DNA from: Lachnospiraceae bacterium
Lineage (GTDB): Bacteria; Bacillota; Clostridia; Lachnospirales; Lachnospiraceae
Direction of reading: 5' to 3'
NCBI GenBank assembly: GCA_017622845.1
Contig: JAGAQJ010000075.1
Span: 1 to 59,371, forward strand
Length of the DNA stretch: 59,371 nucleotides
The notes beneath the pieces were generated by a model. The model made no database searches. It had not been told where the DNA came from and was given only the letters and a program-made list of their open reading frames with translations. Below, piece after piece: positions 1 to 8,957 of the stretch. Each line of letters begins with the position of its first letter. The stretch's first letter is position 1. The translations under genes were made by a program, and so were the position numbers.

Positions 1-140
1 CGACTCGAGCCGGCTCCGTCTTCATTAGACAGCCTTAATTCATCATATTAGGAAATTCCCATTCGGAACCAATGGCAGTTGGCGGGATACTCTCAGCCTT
101 TTTCGTCCGGATAGGAATGCATAAAAGGCTGAACTGTTAC
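1..140 (+). repeat. Interspersed intergenic repeat, copy 1 (left end outside window)
   Basis: This stretch matches 25094-25231 in inverted orientation at roughly 80% identity by eye. Shared blocks include TTAGGAAATTCCCATTCG, AACCAATGGCAG and a block running from GTCCGGATAGGAATGCAT to the terminal GGCTGAACTGTTAC at 127-140. The second copy is bounded on both sides by the same 14-base end as an inverted repeat, so this copy is probably cut off by the window start. No reading frame is conserved. It behaves like a MITE or similar small interspersed element. Confidence 0.75.
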
Positions 141-185
141 TCTACTTTAGTGGGGGAGTGAACAGCAACAACTATGTTACTATTG

Positions 186-236
186 TATAATATTTTTCAA
201 AATTCTATTGATTAACTGATAAAATTGTACTAAGAT
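186..236 (+). promoter_or_regulatory. Candidate promoter(s) for comFB-like gene
   Basis: Two possible minus-10 boxes precede the gene. TATAAT lies at 186-191 without a convincing minus-35. TTGATT (208-213), a 17-base spacer and TAAGAT (231-236) form a moderate sigma-A-like promoter. The gene's start codon is at 304. Which one is used cannot be decided from sequence. Confidence 0.4.
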
Positions 237-303
237 AGTGTATATAACTTGTTATACGATTGGTGTTTCATCTGCCATTTTAACAAGAGAAGGAGGTAAA
301 TAT

Positions 304-573
304 ATGGAAGGCTTAAAAAATATTATGGAGGACGATGTCGAATATCAGTTAAATAAACTGCTGCCTACTATGCCGGATATCTGTTCGTGTAATGTCTGCA
401 GACTGGACATGGCAACATATGCACTTAACCGATTAAAACCGAACTATGTCAGAACAGACGCAGGTGCGTTGTTTCACAAGCTGAATACCTCCTCTACACA
501 GGCAAAAACAGAAATTCTTACCGCTGTTGTTACAGCAATTAACATTATTGGTTCGCATCCACATCATGACTAA
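304..573 (+). CDS. ComFB family protein (late competence development ComFB-like)
   Basis: An 89-residue protein. The reading frame is open from 238, but the ATG at 304 follows AGGAGG at a good distance and is the better start. The core has a C-S-C-N-V-C cluster near residues 28-33 followed by a helical R-L-D-M-A-T-Y-A-L-N segment and Y-V, the layout of ComFB-domain proteins, which often carry metal-binding cysteines. Some ComFB proteins have recently been reported to bind cyclic di-nucleotides; whether this one does is unknown. It stands alone, with a bidirectional terminator after it, and no competence operon nearby. It is probably a small cytosolic regulatory or adaptor protein. Confidence 0.7.
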   Translation: MEGLKNIMEDDVEYQLNKLLPTMPDICSCNVCRLDMATYALNRLKPNYVRTDAGALFHKLNTSSTQAKTEILTAVVTAINIIGSHPHHD

Positions 574-623
574 TATATCAGCTTATATCATTGCGGCATA
601 TTTCCTCTGCACGGGTTATGCAT

Positions 624-657
624 AAAAGCTGCATTCTTTCAAAGAAATGCAGCTTTT
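624..657. terminator. Bidirectional terminator between comFB-like gene and nth
   Basis: AAAGCTGCATT and AATGCAGCTTT form an inverted repeat around a short loop, with A residues before and T residues after it. It sits between two convergent genes, so it can terminate both. Confidence 0.85.
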
Positions 658-659
658 TA

Positions 660-1325
660 TTATATATTCTTTTTGCAGATATCATTCAGGCAGCACTTGT
701 CACAATAGGGTTTCGTTCTGGCTGTACAGACTTCACGTCCATGGCCGACAAGTCTGTGGCAGAAATCATTGCCCTCCTCAGGCGGAATCAGCTCCCATAA
801 CGCCATCTCCACCTTCTTCGGCTCCTTTATCCCATCAACCAATCCCATACGGTTTGTCAGTCTGATGCAATGCGTATCCGTCACGATGGCAGGCTTTCCA
901 AACACATCACCCATAATTAGATTCGCGCTTTTTCTGCCTACTCCCGGAAGCTTCAGCAAGGTATCAAAGTCATCCGGTACCTTACAGTCAAACTCATCGC
1001 GGAGCATCTTCATGCATGCACTGATATCCCGCGCCTTACTATGACCTAACCCACACGGTTTCACGATGTTCTCGATATCCTCCACATCTGCGTCTGCCAG
1101 CGCTTCTATGGTCGGATACTTTTTGTATAGCCCCTGCACGACCACATTCACTCTCGCATCTGTACACTGGGCAGCCAGACGCACGCTGACCAGAAGCTTC
1201 CAGGCCTCATTATAGTCAAGCGTACAGTCTGAATTAGGATATTCTTCCTTCAGCCTCTTGATAATCTCAAGCGCAAGCGCCTTTTTCTCTGCTGTCTTTT
1301 TTGAATCCTTTTTCGCTTTTTCCAC
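660..1325 (-). CDS. nth: Endonuclease III (DNA glycosylase/AP lyase)
   Basis: A 221-residue base-excision repair enzyme that removes oxidised pyrimidines and nicks abasic sites. The helix-hairpin-helix motif L-P-G-V-G-R-K is at residues 126-132, with the catalytic Lys132 and the partner Asp150 in V-T-D-T-H. Four cysteines at 200, 208, 211 and 217 form the C-terminal [4Fe-4S] loop; the first gap is seven residues rather than the usual six. The start is a GTG preceded by GGGGG. It lies 13 bases after aspS and is the last gene of the 82-aa protein-hisS-aspS-nth operon. Confidence 0.95.
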   Translation of the reverse strand: MEKAKKDSKKTAEKKALALEIIKRLKEEYPNSDCTLDYNEAWKLLVSVRLAAQCTDARVNVVVQGLYKKYPTIEALADADVEDIENIVKPCGLGHSKARDISACMKMLRDEFDCKVPDDFDTLLKLPGVGRKSANLIMGDVFGKPAIVTDTHCIRLTNRMGLVDGIKEPKKVEMALWELIPPEEGNDFCHRLVGHGREVCTARTKPYCDKCCLNDICKKNI

Positions 1326-1338
1326 AGTTTCCCCCGGA

Positions 1339-3153
1339 TTACGCCTCTGTTTCCGCCTGCTTTACAACGGCAATGCCAAGTTCCTCAAGCTGAATATCGT
1401 CAACAAGGTTCGGCGCATCTGTCATCAGACAGGAAGCATCCTTCACCTTAGGGAATGCAATCACTTCACGGATAGAGTCTGCCTGTGCCATCAGCATCAC
1501 CATACGGTCAAGACCGAAAGCAAGACCGGCGTGAGGCGGCACACCATACTTGAATGCATTTAGCAAGAAACCGAAACGCTCGTTTGCAGTCTCTTTCGAA
1601 AGTCCGATAATCTCAAACATCTTCTCCTGAATATGATTCTGGAAAATACGCACACTTCCGCCGCCAAGCTCCGTACCGTTCAGCACGATATCATATGCCT
1701 TTGCACGTACCTTGCCAGGGTCGGTATCAAGAAGGGCTAAGTCCTCCTCCATCGGCATTGTAAATGGGTGATGCATTGCTACATACCGGTTCTCCTCCTC
1801 ACTCCACTCCAGAAGAGGGAACTCTGTTACCCAGAGGAAGTTGTACTGATTTTTATCTAAGATGCCAAGATTTCTTGCAATCTCGAGGCGGAGATTTCCA
1901 AGCACATCCCAAACGACCTTGTTTTTGTCTGCTGCAAAGAGCAGTAAATCGCCGTTTTCTCCGTCCATTGCCTTGATGAGCGCTGCCATCTCATCCTCTG
2001 TCATAAACTTGGCAAAAGACGACTTTACTGTTCCGTCAGGCTGAATTGCTATGTAAGCCAAGCCTTTTGCACCAAAGCCTTTTGCATACTCTATCAGCGC
2101 GTCAATCTTCTTTCTCGGCATTGCTCCCTGCCCTTTTGCATTGATGCCGCGCACAGAGCCGCCGTTCTCAAGGGCGCCGCTAAATACGCTGAACCCACAG
2201 CCTGCCACAACGTCACTGACGTTGACAAGCTCCATTCCAAAGCGCGTATCGGGCTTATCAGAACCATATCTGTCCATAGCCTCCTGCCACGTCATTCTCT
2301 GAATCGGAAGCTGAATATCAATACCGATTGTATCCTTAAAGATATATTTTAGCAATCTCTCATTTACTTCAATTACATCATCTACATCTACAAAGGACAG
2401 CTCCATGTCTACCTGTGTAAACTCCGGCTGCCTGTCTGCACGAAGGTCCTCATCGCGGAAACACTTTGCAATCTGAAAATATCTGTCATAGCCTGAGCAC
2501 ATTAAAAGCTGCTTGAAAAGCTGCGGGGACTGCGGCAGCGCATAAAAACTGCCTGGGTGGATACGGCTTGGTACAAGGTAATCTCTTGCTCCCTCTGGTG
2601 TTGATTTGTTCAAAATCGGAGTCTCAATCTCAAGGAAGCCTTCCTTTGTCATGAACTCTCTGATTTTTGCGGTAACGCGGCTTCTCATCATGATTTTTTC
2701 CTGCAAATCAGGACGTCTCAAATCAAGATAACGGTATTTTAACCGAAGCTCCTCTTTTGTCTTGGAATCCGCCTCAATGGGGAAGGGCGGTGTCTCTGAC
2801 TCTGAGAGAATGCGCACCTGTGTTGCTCTTACTTCGATATCGCCTGTCTTCATATTGGCATTGGCATTGCCTTCACGCTTCTCCACTTTACCAACTACAG
2901 CGATTACATATTCGCTTCTAAGAGACTCTGCCTTTGCAAAATTTTCCGCATCAACAGCACGGCTTAAGTCCTCTCCCTGTTCAAAGATAATCTGGAGGAT
3001 ACCGCTTCTGTCGCGAAGGTCTACAAAGATAATGCCTCCTTTATTTCTGTTTTTCTGAACCCATCCCATAACAGTAACTTCCTCACCGACATTGGCAACG
3101 GAAAGCTCCGTACATCTGTGCGTTCTCTTTAATCCTTTCATTGACTCTGCCAT
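1339..3153 (-). CDS. aspS: Aspartyl-tRNA synthetase (class II)
   Basis: About 604 residues, of the usual bacterial length. It has the N-terminal OB fold, class II motif 2 around F-R-D-E-D-L-R, the bacterial GAD insert and the C-terminal G-L-A-F-G-L-D-R motif 3. It charges tRNA-Asp in the cytoplasm. The frame is open to 3177, but the ATG at 3153 follows AGAGGAAA and gives the normal N-terminus (M-A-E-S-M-K-G-L). It follows hisS after about 28 bases; the hisS-aspS pairing is common in Firmicutes. Presence or absence of an Asn-dependent transamidation route cannot be judged here. Confidence 0.97.
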   Translation of the reverse strand: MAESMKGLKRTHRCTELSVANVGEEVTVMGWVQKNRNKGGIIFVDLRDRSGILQIIFEQGEDLSRAVDAENFAKAESLRSEYVIAVVGKVEKREGNANANMKTGDIEVRATQVRILSESETPPFPIEADSKTKEELRLKYRYLDLRRPDLQEKIMMRSRVTAKIREFMTKEGFLEIETPILNKSTPEGARDYLVPSRIHPGSFYALPQSPQLFKQLLMCSGYDRYFQIAKCFRDEDLRADRQPEFTQVDMELSFVDVDDVIEVNERLLKYIFKDTIGIDIQLPIQRMTWQEAMDRYGSDKPDTRFGMELVNVSDVVAGCGFSVFSGALENGGSVRGINAKGQGAMPRKKIDALIEYAKGFGAKGLAYIAIQPDGTVKSSFAKFMTEDEMAALIKAMDGENGDLLLFAADKNKVVWDVLGNLRLEIARNLGILDKNQYNFLWVTEFPLLEWSEEENRYVAMHHPFTMPMEEDLALLDTDPGKVRAKAYDIVLNGTELGGGSVRIFQNHIQEKMFEIIGLSKETANERFGFLLNAFKYGVPPHAGLAFGLDRMVMLMAQADSIREVIAFPKVKDASCLMTDAPNLVDDIQLEELGIAVVKQAETEA

Positions 3154-3181
3154 TTTGATTTCCTCTTTCTTTATCATTATC

Positions 3182-4444
3182 CTAATTTTTTAAGCTTTCC
3201 TTATAAAACTGTTTAAATTCCTCATAGCCCTCTGCCATAAGCTGCTCCTTTTGGAATTTTTTATTTTTGTTCATGCGCGCTACAAGCACCTGTGTGCCGT
3301 CCTGTCTTGCTTTTTGTGCTTCCGCAATAACATTGCAAAGAGCTTCTCCGGATACACCCTTTTCAATCAGATATGCAGCCTTTTTGCTCTGATTCGGCAC
3401 CTGAAATCCATTTTCCATAAGAATCAGGATAATTCGCTCAAAACCGATTGAAAATCCGCACGCCGGTACGTCCTTTCCCGTAAAACGCCCTACCATCTTA
3501 TCATAACGTCCGCCGCCGCCGCAGCTTCCGCCAAACTCAGGCATGGCAATCTCAAAAATCGTGCCTGTGTAATAAGACATACCGCGTACCAGTGTCGGGT
3601 CAAATACAAGCTTAAAATAATCGCCCTTTGTGGCATTGACACTTTCGATAATCTCGCGGAAGCTTGCCTTAACCTCTTCCTCCAAAAATCCGGTCATTTT
3701 CTCCTCAATAAAAGCAAGCGTATCATCAGCTTCCTTCATTCCTTTGAAAAGCGACAGATATTTTTCAATGCTTTTCTTATCAAAACCATCTTCTGTAAGC
3801 TCTTGTTCCACACCCTCAATACCTATCTTATCCATCTTATCAAGGGTGATGAAAATATTGTCATAATCCTCCTCGGAAAAGCCGCTGTAAGCTGCCATCG
3901 CCTTGAGAATCCTTCTGTCATTGATGCGGATTTCAAAATTCTGAAAGCCCAGCCTGCCAAGTGTTGTCGTTGTTGCAAGAATCAGCTCAATCTCTGCCAG
4001 ATTGGACTCCTCACCAAGAATATCAATATCGCACTGCATAAACTGACGATATCTGCCCTTCTGCGGCTTGTCCGCTCTCCATACGTTTCCCATCTGCAAT
4101 GCCTTAAAGGGCGAGGGCAGCTCATTTGTATGATTGGAATAATATCTTACAAGAGGTACTGTTAAATCATAACGCATACCAAAGTCAACCACATCTGCTT
4201 CTGTCTGTGCCGTATCAAGGTGAAGCTTTTCCCCTCTTTTTAATACCTTAAAAATCAATTTTTCATTCTCACCGCCCTGCTTACTGCTGAGATTCTCAAT
4301 ATTCTCCATGCAAGGGGTCTCCATCGGGGTAAATCCAAACTTACCGTATGTCTCCTTGATTACGCTCATCACATAATCACGTATCTGCATTTCCTCCGGC
4401 ATAATATCCTTCATACCGGTTACAGGCTTTTTATTTAATCCCAT
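3182..4444 (-). CDS. hisS: Histidyl-tRNA synthetase (class II)
   Basis: A 420-residue synthetase that charges tRNA-His. The start M-G-L-N-K-K-P-V-T-G-M-K-D-I and the histidine-specific V-R-G-M-S-Y-Y-T-G-T motif are visible, with a C-terminal anticodon-binding domain. The ATG follows GAGGT at normal spacing. It is upstream of aspS in the same operon. A HisZ-type regulatory paralogue of the histidine pathway is less likely, because the anticodon domain and catalytic motifs are complete. Confidence 0.95.
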   Translation of the reverse strand: MGLNKKPVTGMKDIMPEEMQIRDYVMSVIKETYGKFGFTPMETPCMENIENLSSKQGGENEKLIFKVLKRGEKLHLDTAQTEADVVDFGMRYDLTVPLVRYYSNHTNELPSPFKALQMGNVWRADKPQKGRYRQFMQCDIDILGEESNLAEIELILATTTTLGRLGFQNFEIRINDRRILKAMAAYSGFSEEDYDNIFITLDKMDKIGIEGVEQELTEDGFDKKSIEKYLSLFKGMKEADDTLAFIEEKMTGFLEEEVKASFREIIESVNATKGDYFKLVFDPTLVRGMSYYTGTIFEIAMPEFGGSCGGGGRYDKMVGRFTGKDVPACGFSIGFERIILILMENGFQVPNQSKKAAYLIEKGVSGEALCNVIAEAQKARQDGTQVLVARMNKNKKFQKEQLMAEGYEEFKQFYKESLKN

Positions 4445-4477
4445 AACTGTACCTCATTTCCGTTTTTATTAAATTAT

Positions 4478-4614
4478 GTAACTATTCAGCAAGCACTTTC
4501 CTGGTGCAACCCATTTTAATGAACCTTACGTTTTGCTTGCCTATCCGTCCATCTGCGGCGGCATCGATAACTGACGACAACGCCGCAAATGAAAATTCCT
4601 GTCCTGAACTGTCA
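4478..4614. repeat. Degenerate intergenic repeat with ends of the CTGAACTGTTAC family
   Basis: The left end GTAACTATTCAGC (4478-4490) and the right end CTGAACTGTCA (4604-4614) match the ends of the repeat at 25094-25290 with few differences. Inside, 4553-4590 matches 42798-42835 at 31 of 38 positions. The stretch lies between the 82-aa gene and hisS, inside a predicted transcript. It holds no convincing gene. Confidence 0.45.
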
Positions 4615-4676
4615 TAAGTTTACACTGTTTGAGTCATATTTTCAAGTATTTATCAAATACAATATCAGCCTTATTA

Positions 4677-4925
4677 TCAATCGCAGCCATAGTTTCTCAC
4701 AGTTCCCCTCGCCCATGGGCTGCCTACATCACAGCGTCCGTGATGATACTGCGTACTTACGGTTCCCTCCTGCTGTTCATCAGATACATTGACCTTGATG
4801 CGGCTCACGCCGCCTTCCGTTTTACTGTCCAGCATATTGATGATTTCATCTATTTCCTTCTCCTGCTGGTTCTTTTTCCTTGCCTCAAGCTCGTCCATAT
4901 CCTCTAAACCACTAAATACTGCCAT
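4677..4925 (-). CDS. Small protein of unknown function heading the hisS-aspS-nth operon
   Basis: An 82-residue protein, not assigned to a family. Its start is well supported: AAAGGAGGATA precedes the ATG, and a strong promoter (TTGGCA/TATAAT) lies just upstream. The first half is charged and probably helical (D-E-L-E-A-R-K-K-N-Q-Q-E-K-E-I-D-E-I-I). The second half has I-K-V-N-V-S-D-E and Y-H-H-G-R-C-D-V-G-S-P-W-A, a distinctive stretch with a lone cysteine. There is no signal peptide or membrane segment. The position at the head of a tRNA synthetase operon hints at a housekeeping or regulatory role, but that is inference. Confidence 0.65.
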   Translation of the reverse strand: MAVFSGLEDMDELEARKKNQQEKEIDEIINMLDSKTEGGVSRIKVNVSDEQQEGTVSTQYHHGRCDVGSPWARGTVRNYGCD

Positions 4926-4968
4926 ACTAAATATCCTCCTTTTCCTGCCTGCCGCATTTTTATGCCAG

Positions 4969-4996
4969 ATTATAACTATTGTCCACTCTCTGCCAA
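4969..4996 (-). promoter_or_regulatory. Sigma-A promoter of the 82-aa protein-hisS-aspS-nth operon
   Basis: Read on the minus strand, TTGGCA (4991-4996) and TATAAT (4969-4974) are separated by 16 bases. The start codon is about 45 bases downstream at 4925. No T-box-like leader is visible. Confidence 0.75.
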
Positions 4997-5024
4997 AACC
5001 GGGGCAATGTACGCCAAAATGCCT

Positions 5025-6389
5025 TTACTTCTGCATTGATTCTCTGCTCCAGTCCTCCACTGGAAGTTCAATCAGATACATATCTCCATAAATCAACTCA
5101 TCGGAATCCTCATAATAATAGTAATCTCCAAAGCATAAGCCAACCTGCTCCTCGTTCTCAGGTATGCTGAAAATAAGCTTTCCTGTCGTGTCATTATCTG
5201 AATCAATCGTATATTCGTCCGGAAGCTGTCCCTCAATCATTCCTGCTTTCTGCGGATAGTCATATTCTCCTCCTGTCCGCATCAGAATGAAATCATCATA
5301 ATACATGCCAACGGGATCATCGTACATATCATTCCGGGTCAGCCGGATATCAAGCGTAAGAAACCGATATCCCTCCGGCGCCCCGGCATTGCCGACAGCG
5401 TTGGATACAGCGACCTTGTCAACCTGAATGTCATAGAACATCGTCTCAACCCGTTCTTCCCTGTCAAATGTATACAGCCCGCCTTCCTCCGTATCACTGC
5501 CGTCTTCTTCCTCTGTCTTCTCAGGATATGCAATATCTGATATTTTACCACTATTAATCTGTTCCAAAAAGCTTTCTGAGCTGTGTGCTACCTTTGTGCC
5601 TGCCATCGTTCCCATATGGATTCCTATCACCTCTCCATATTCGTTCACTATCGGCGCTCCGCTTGCACCTGTAGTGCCGTACCGGCTGTCAAGCTCATAG
5701 TACACGACCGCTCCGTCGGCGCCCTTTACCTTGCACTCGTATACACAGTTTTCATGGACATCATCGGTATCCCACAGATTTGACAGCAGATAAACAGTAT
5801 CGCCCTTTTTCACCTCATGTGTAGACAGCGGAAGTGTCGGCAGTTGTTCACCGCCCTGAATCGTAAATGCCGCAACATCCTTATCAATATCAGGGAAAGA
5901 AGCTGCATCCTCCATCACAACACAATTCTTAATGGAAGCTCCGGTTGCTTCAAAAGAATGGTCATAAAATATCTGCCCTCCCTGAAGGTATTCCGGCAAA
6001 TCTGCTCCCGAATAATCAGAATCGTCCTCCGGAACCAGAAAATGAAATGCTGTCACCAAAAGCTTTTCCTGATATTTCTCTGAGTCCATCAAAAATGCAG
6101 TTCCCGATGTAAAAGAATCATCTTCCGCATACCATGTAACACAGAACACATTATTTTTTGCAAGCTCCTCAATTTCTTCAAAAGTCAGCTTCTCCGATTC
6201 TTCACCGGAAACCTTCCCTTTCCTGCTCCCGGAACTGTTATTTCTGTTTGTATCCGCAAACTCATCCTTTATTGAGCCGCTGCCTGCATCACCGCCTGCT
6301 GCCGTTTGGGAAGACACGCTCCCTGTACAGCCTGCGGCAGAAACTACTGCCGCCAATGCTGCGGCTGCCATCAACTTTTTCAGCTTCAT
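5025..6389 (-). CDS. Trypsin-like serine protease lipoprotein
   Basis: A 454-residue predicted lipoprotein. The signal peptide ends in V-S-A-A-G-C with Cys21 as the lipidation site, followed by a Gly/Ser-rich linker to about residue 60. A trypsin-like domain has His116 (T-A-F-H-F), Asp171 (D-K-D-V-A) and Ser243 in G-A-S-G-A-P, so the catalytic triad looks complete. From about residue 300 an immunoglobulin-like DUF4352-type domain follows, ending in a Tyr- and Asp-rich stretch. It should act on the outer face of the membrane. Substrate is unknown. It has its own promoter and no operon partner. Confidence 0.85.
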   Translation of the reverse strand: MKLKKLMAAAALAAVVSAAGCTGSVSSQTAAGGDAGSGSIKDEFADTNRNNSSGSRKGKVSGEESEKLTFEEIEELAKNNVFCVTWYAEDDSFTSGTAFLMDSEKYQEKLLVTAFHFLVPEDDSDYSGADLPEYLQGGQIFYDHSFEATGASIKNCVVMEDAASFPDIDKDVAAFTIQGGEQLPTLPLSTHEVKKGDTVYLLSNLWDTDDVHENCVYECKVKGADGAVVYYELDSRYGTTGASGAPIVNEYGEVIGIHMGTMAGTKVAHSSESFLEQINSGKISDIAYPEKTEEEDGSDTEEGGLYTFDREERVETMFYDIQVDKVAVSNAVGNAGAPEGYRFLTLDIRLTRNDMYDDPVGMYYDDFILMRTGGEYDYPQKAGMIEGQLPDEYTIDSDNDTTGKLIFSIPENEEQVGLCFGDYYYYEDSDELIYGDMYLIELPVEDWSRESMQK

Positions 6390-6435
6390 ATTTGCACTGT
6401 TCCCCCTTTCCTCATATGCAATTTATTATGCTATC

Positions 6436-6464
6436 ATCATACCACCACAACAGAAACTTTTGAA
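6436..6464 (-). promoter_or_regulatory. Promoter of the trypsin-like lipoprotein gene
   Basis: On the minus strand TTCAAA (6459-6464), a 17-base spacer and TATGAT (6436-6441) precede the gene by about 45 bases. The rest of the 6390-6714 gap holds the tpiA terminator and otherwise nothing I can identify. Confidence 0.6.
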
Positions 6465-6619
6465 GCCTTTATTTTGTCAGTTTATGCAGAACTGCCTTGA
6501 GTCTTTCAGCCGCTGCGTTTTCTTGCCTTCGCTCCATTTTTCAAGCATTACCTGTACTTTTTGTAGTGATTTCACGTAAAATACTGTTCCGTGGCCATGA
6601 AAATATTGTAAAACACCAC

Positions 6620-6665
6620 AAAAGACTATTCAATCAGTAAAAACAATCCAATTGAATAGCCTTTT
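6620..6665 (-). terminator. Terminator after tpiA
   Basis: On the minus strand a 15-base stem (AAAAGGCTATTCAAT against ATTGAATAGTCTTTT, with one G-U pair) closes a T-rich loop and ends in T residues. It follows the tpiA stop by about 50 bases and closes the glycolytic cluster. Confidence 0.8.
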
Positions 6666-6714
6666 GCAATGTTTTAAACGCTTTTATTGTTGAATCATAA
6701 ACCTTAGTGTCAGC

Positions 6715-7464
6715 TTATTTATAATTGACAATTTTTCCAAAATCCGCCTTAAGGCTTGCTCCGCCTACAAGACCACCATCAATATCAGGCTGTGCAAAAA
6801 GTTCTGCTGCATTTGCCGCATTTACGGAACCGCCGTACTGAATGCGTACTTCCTCTGCAGTTGCTGCGTCATACATCTCAGCGATGCAGTCGCGGATACC
6901 CTTGCAAACCTCCTGTGCCTGTGCAGTTGTGGCAGTCTTGCCCGTACCAATCGCCCAGATAGGTTCATAAGCGATAACCATCTTCTTAACCTGGTCTGCT
7001 GTAATTCCTACTAAATCTGACTTAATCTGAAGTCTAATCCAGTCCATTGTCACGCCAGTTTCTCTCTGTTCAAGAGACTCACCGCAGCAAAGAATCGGTG
7101 TAAGACCATGCTCAAATGCCTTTGCTACCTTCTTGTTCAGGAAAGCATCATCCTCTTTGAAGTAATCACGGCGCTCAGAATGACCGATAATAACATACTT
7201 CACACCTGCATCAACTAACATCGCAGGTGCAATCTCACCTGTAAAAGCACCCTTTTCTTCGATGTACATATTCTCAGCGCCAACCTCAACATTTGTGCCC
7301 TTCACTGCCTCTACAACCGGTACGATATCGATTGCCGGAACGCAGTATACTACATCTACTTCATCTGACTTTACCAGGTCCTTTAACTCAGCAACTAATT
7401 TAACAGCTTCGCTGGGAGTCATATTCATCTTCCAGTTTCCTGCTACAATTTTTCTTCTTGCCAT
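6715..7464 (-). CDS. tpiA: Triosephosphate isomerase
   Basis: A 249-residue enzyme interconverting dihydroxyacetone phosphate and glyceraldehyde 3-phosphate. It has the N-terminal G-N-W-K-M-N substrate lysine motif, the catalytic histidine in I-I-G-H-S-E-R-R and the catalytic glutamate in [11 protein letters not shown], with the phosphate-binding Y-G-G-S-V and V-G-G-A-S near the end. It is the third gene of gap-pgk-tpiA on the minus strand. The pgk-tpiA gap is 166 bases long and carries unusual stem-loops. Confidence 0.97.
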   Translation of the reverse strand: MARRKIVAGNWKMNMTPSEAVKLVAELKDLVKSDEVDVVYCVPAIDIVPVVEAVKGTNVEVGAENMYIEEKGAFTGEIAPAMLVDAGVKYVIIGHSERRDYFKEDDAFLNKKVAKAFEHGLTPILCCGESLEQRETGVTMDWIRLQIKSDLVGITADQVKKMVIAYEPIWAIGTGKTATTAQAQEVCKGIRDCIAEMYDAATAEEVRIQYGGSVNAANAAELFAQPDIDGGLVGGASLKADFGKIVNYK

Positions 7465-7517
7465 TTTAAAAATTCTCCTTAATTTTTATCTTATTATTCT
7501 TACCGCCTGAACCCGAA

Positions 7518-7617
7518 AGTACGCTGCATTTTTTGTGCGTACTGCGCTTACCAAACCCAGGAAAAGGCGCTTTTGGCACACAAATGTGCACTGCGCTTTT
7601 CCCTGAGTTTTCTCAGG
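7518..7617 (-). other. Cluster of three stem-loops in the pgk-tpiA gap
   Basis: Three inverted repeats follow each other: AGTACGC/GCGTACT (7518-7524 and 7537-7543), GCACA/TGTGC inside a wider GCGC-closed stem (7562-7600), and CCTGAG/CTCAGG with a four-base loop (7602-7617). A direct repeat, TGTGCGTACTGCGCTT and TGTGCACTGCGCTT, links the first two. None has a proper T tract, so RNA processing or stabilisation is more likely than termination. Confidence 0.5.
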
Positions 7618-7630
7618 CTGTTATCTGCGA

Positions 7631-8854
7631 CTATTTGTCGTCTGCTGCAACTACGCCCGGAAGCTCCTTGCCCTCTAAGAACTCAAGAGAAGCTCCGCCG
7701 CCTGTTGAAATATGGCTCATCTTATCAGCAAAGCCTAACTGGTTAACTGCTGCTGCAGAATCGCCGCCGCCGATAATTGTCGTAGCATCTGTCTCTGCAA
7801 GAGCCTTTGCAACTGCAATTGTACCTGCCGCAAGCGTAGGATTCTCAAATACACCCATCGGTCCGTTCCATACAACGGTCTTTGCAGATTTTACTGCCTC
7901 TGCATACATAGCTGCTGTCTTAGGTCCGATGTCGCAACCCTCTCTGTCTGCCGGCATATTCTCTACATCATACACCTCTGTCTCTACCGGAGCATCAATA
8001 GGATTCGGAAAATCTGCAATTGTAACGGAATCTACCGGAAGAAGGAGCTTCTTTCCAAGCTTCTCAGCCTTGGCCATCATCTCTTTACAGTAGTCAAGCT
8101 TCTCATTGTCCACTAATGACTTACCAATTTCATAGCCCTGTGCCTTTAAGAAGGTATATGCCATACCGCCGCCGATAATCAATGTATCGCACTTCTCGAG
8201 CAGGTTTGAGATAACATTCAGCTTATCTGCAACCTTAGCGCCGCCAAGAATTGCTACGAAAGGTCTTACCGGATTCTCTACGGCATTGCCGAGGAACTCA
8301 ATTTCCTTCTGCATTAAGTATCCGACTGCATTCTCTCCGCCCTTTGCCGTAATGCACTTTGTCACACCGGCAACAGATGCATGTGCTCTATGAGAAGAAC
8401 CGAATGCATCACATACATATAAATCAGCCAAATCAGCTAACTCCTGACTAAATGCCTCACCGTTCTTTGTCTCTTCAGCACCGCGGAAGCGGGTATTCTG
8501 CAATAAGACAACATCGCCTTCTTTCATAGCTTCAACTGCTGCTGTAGCAGCCTCGCCTGTTACATTGTAATCAGCTACGAATTTTACTTCCTTGCCAAGC
8601 TTCTCAGAAAGTCTCTTAGCTACAGGCGCCAGAGATTCTCCCTCGTTCGGTCCGTTCTTTACCTTTCCTAAATGGGAGCAGAGAATCACCTTTCCGCCGT
8701 CATTGATCAGCTTGTTGATTGTAGGAAGCGCAGCAACGATACGTGTCTCATCTGTAATCTCGCCATTCTTAAGAGGTACATTGAAGTCACATCTTACGAG
8801 TACTCTTTTGCCCTTTGCATTGATATCATCAACTGATTTCTTGTTTAATCCCAT
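7631..8854 (-). CDS. pgk: Phosphoglycerate kinase
   Basis: A 407-residue two-domain kinase making ATP from 1,3-bisphosphoglycerate. The N-terminal R-C-D-F-N-V-P-L signature, the hinge region and the C-terminal nucleotide-binding [10 protein letters not shown] and G-G-G-D-S motifs are intact. Length is slightly above the usual 395. It sits between gap and tpiA, all on the minus strand. A strong terminator lies between gap and pgk, so pgk may depend on read-through or a promoter in the 8855-8955 gap, where I see none that is clear. Confidence 0.97.
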   Translation of the reverse strand: MGLNKKSVDDINAKGKRVLVRCDFNVPLKNGEITDETRIVAALPTINKLINDGGKVILCSHLGKVKNGPNEGESLAPVAKRLSEKLGKEVKFVADYNVTGEAATAAVEAMKEGDVVLLQNTRFRGAEETKNGEAFSQELADLADLYVCDAFGSSHRAHASVAGVTKCITAKGGENAVGYLMQKEIEFLGNAVENPVRPFVAILGGAKVADKLNVISNLLEKCDTLIIGGGMAYTFLKAQGYEIGKSLVDNEKLDYCKEMMAKAEKLGKKLLLPVDSVTIADFPNPIDAPVETEVYDVENMPADREGCDIGPKTAAMYAEAVKSAKTVVWNGPMGVFENPTLAAGTIAVAKALAETDATTIIGGGDSAAAVNQLGFADKMSHISTGGGASLEFLEGKELPGVVAADDK

Positions 8855-8957
8855 GTTAAATATCCTCCATTATTGATTTAAAATTTATTTTCTTTAGTCG
8901 TATGCATAGCAATCGAATAGGGGAACGTCCTTCTCCACTACGCGCTACGCATAAAGC

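Noticed and set aside
4926-5024. T-box leader before the hisS operon
   Set aside because: The leader is only about 35 bases after the predicted start, too short for a T-box, and no TGGNACC motif is seen.
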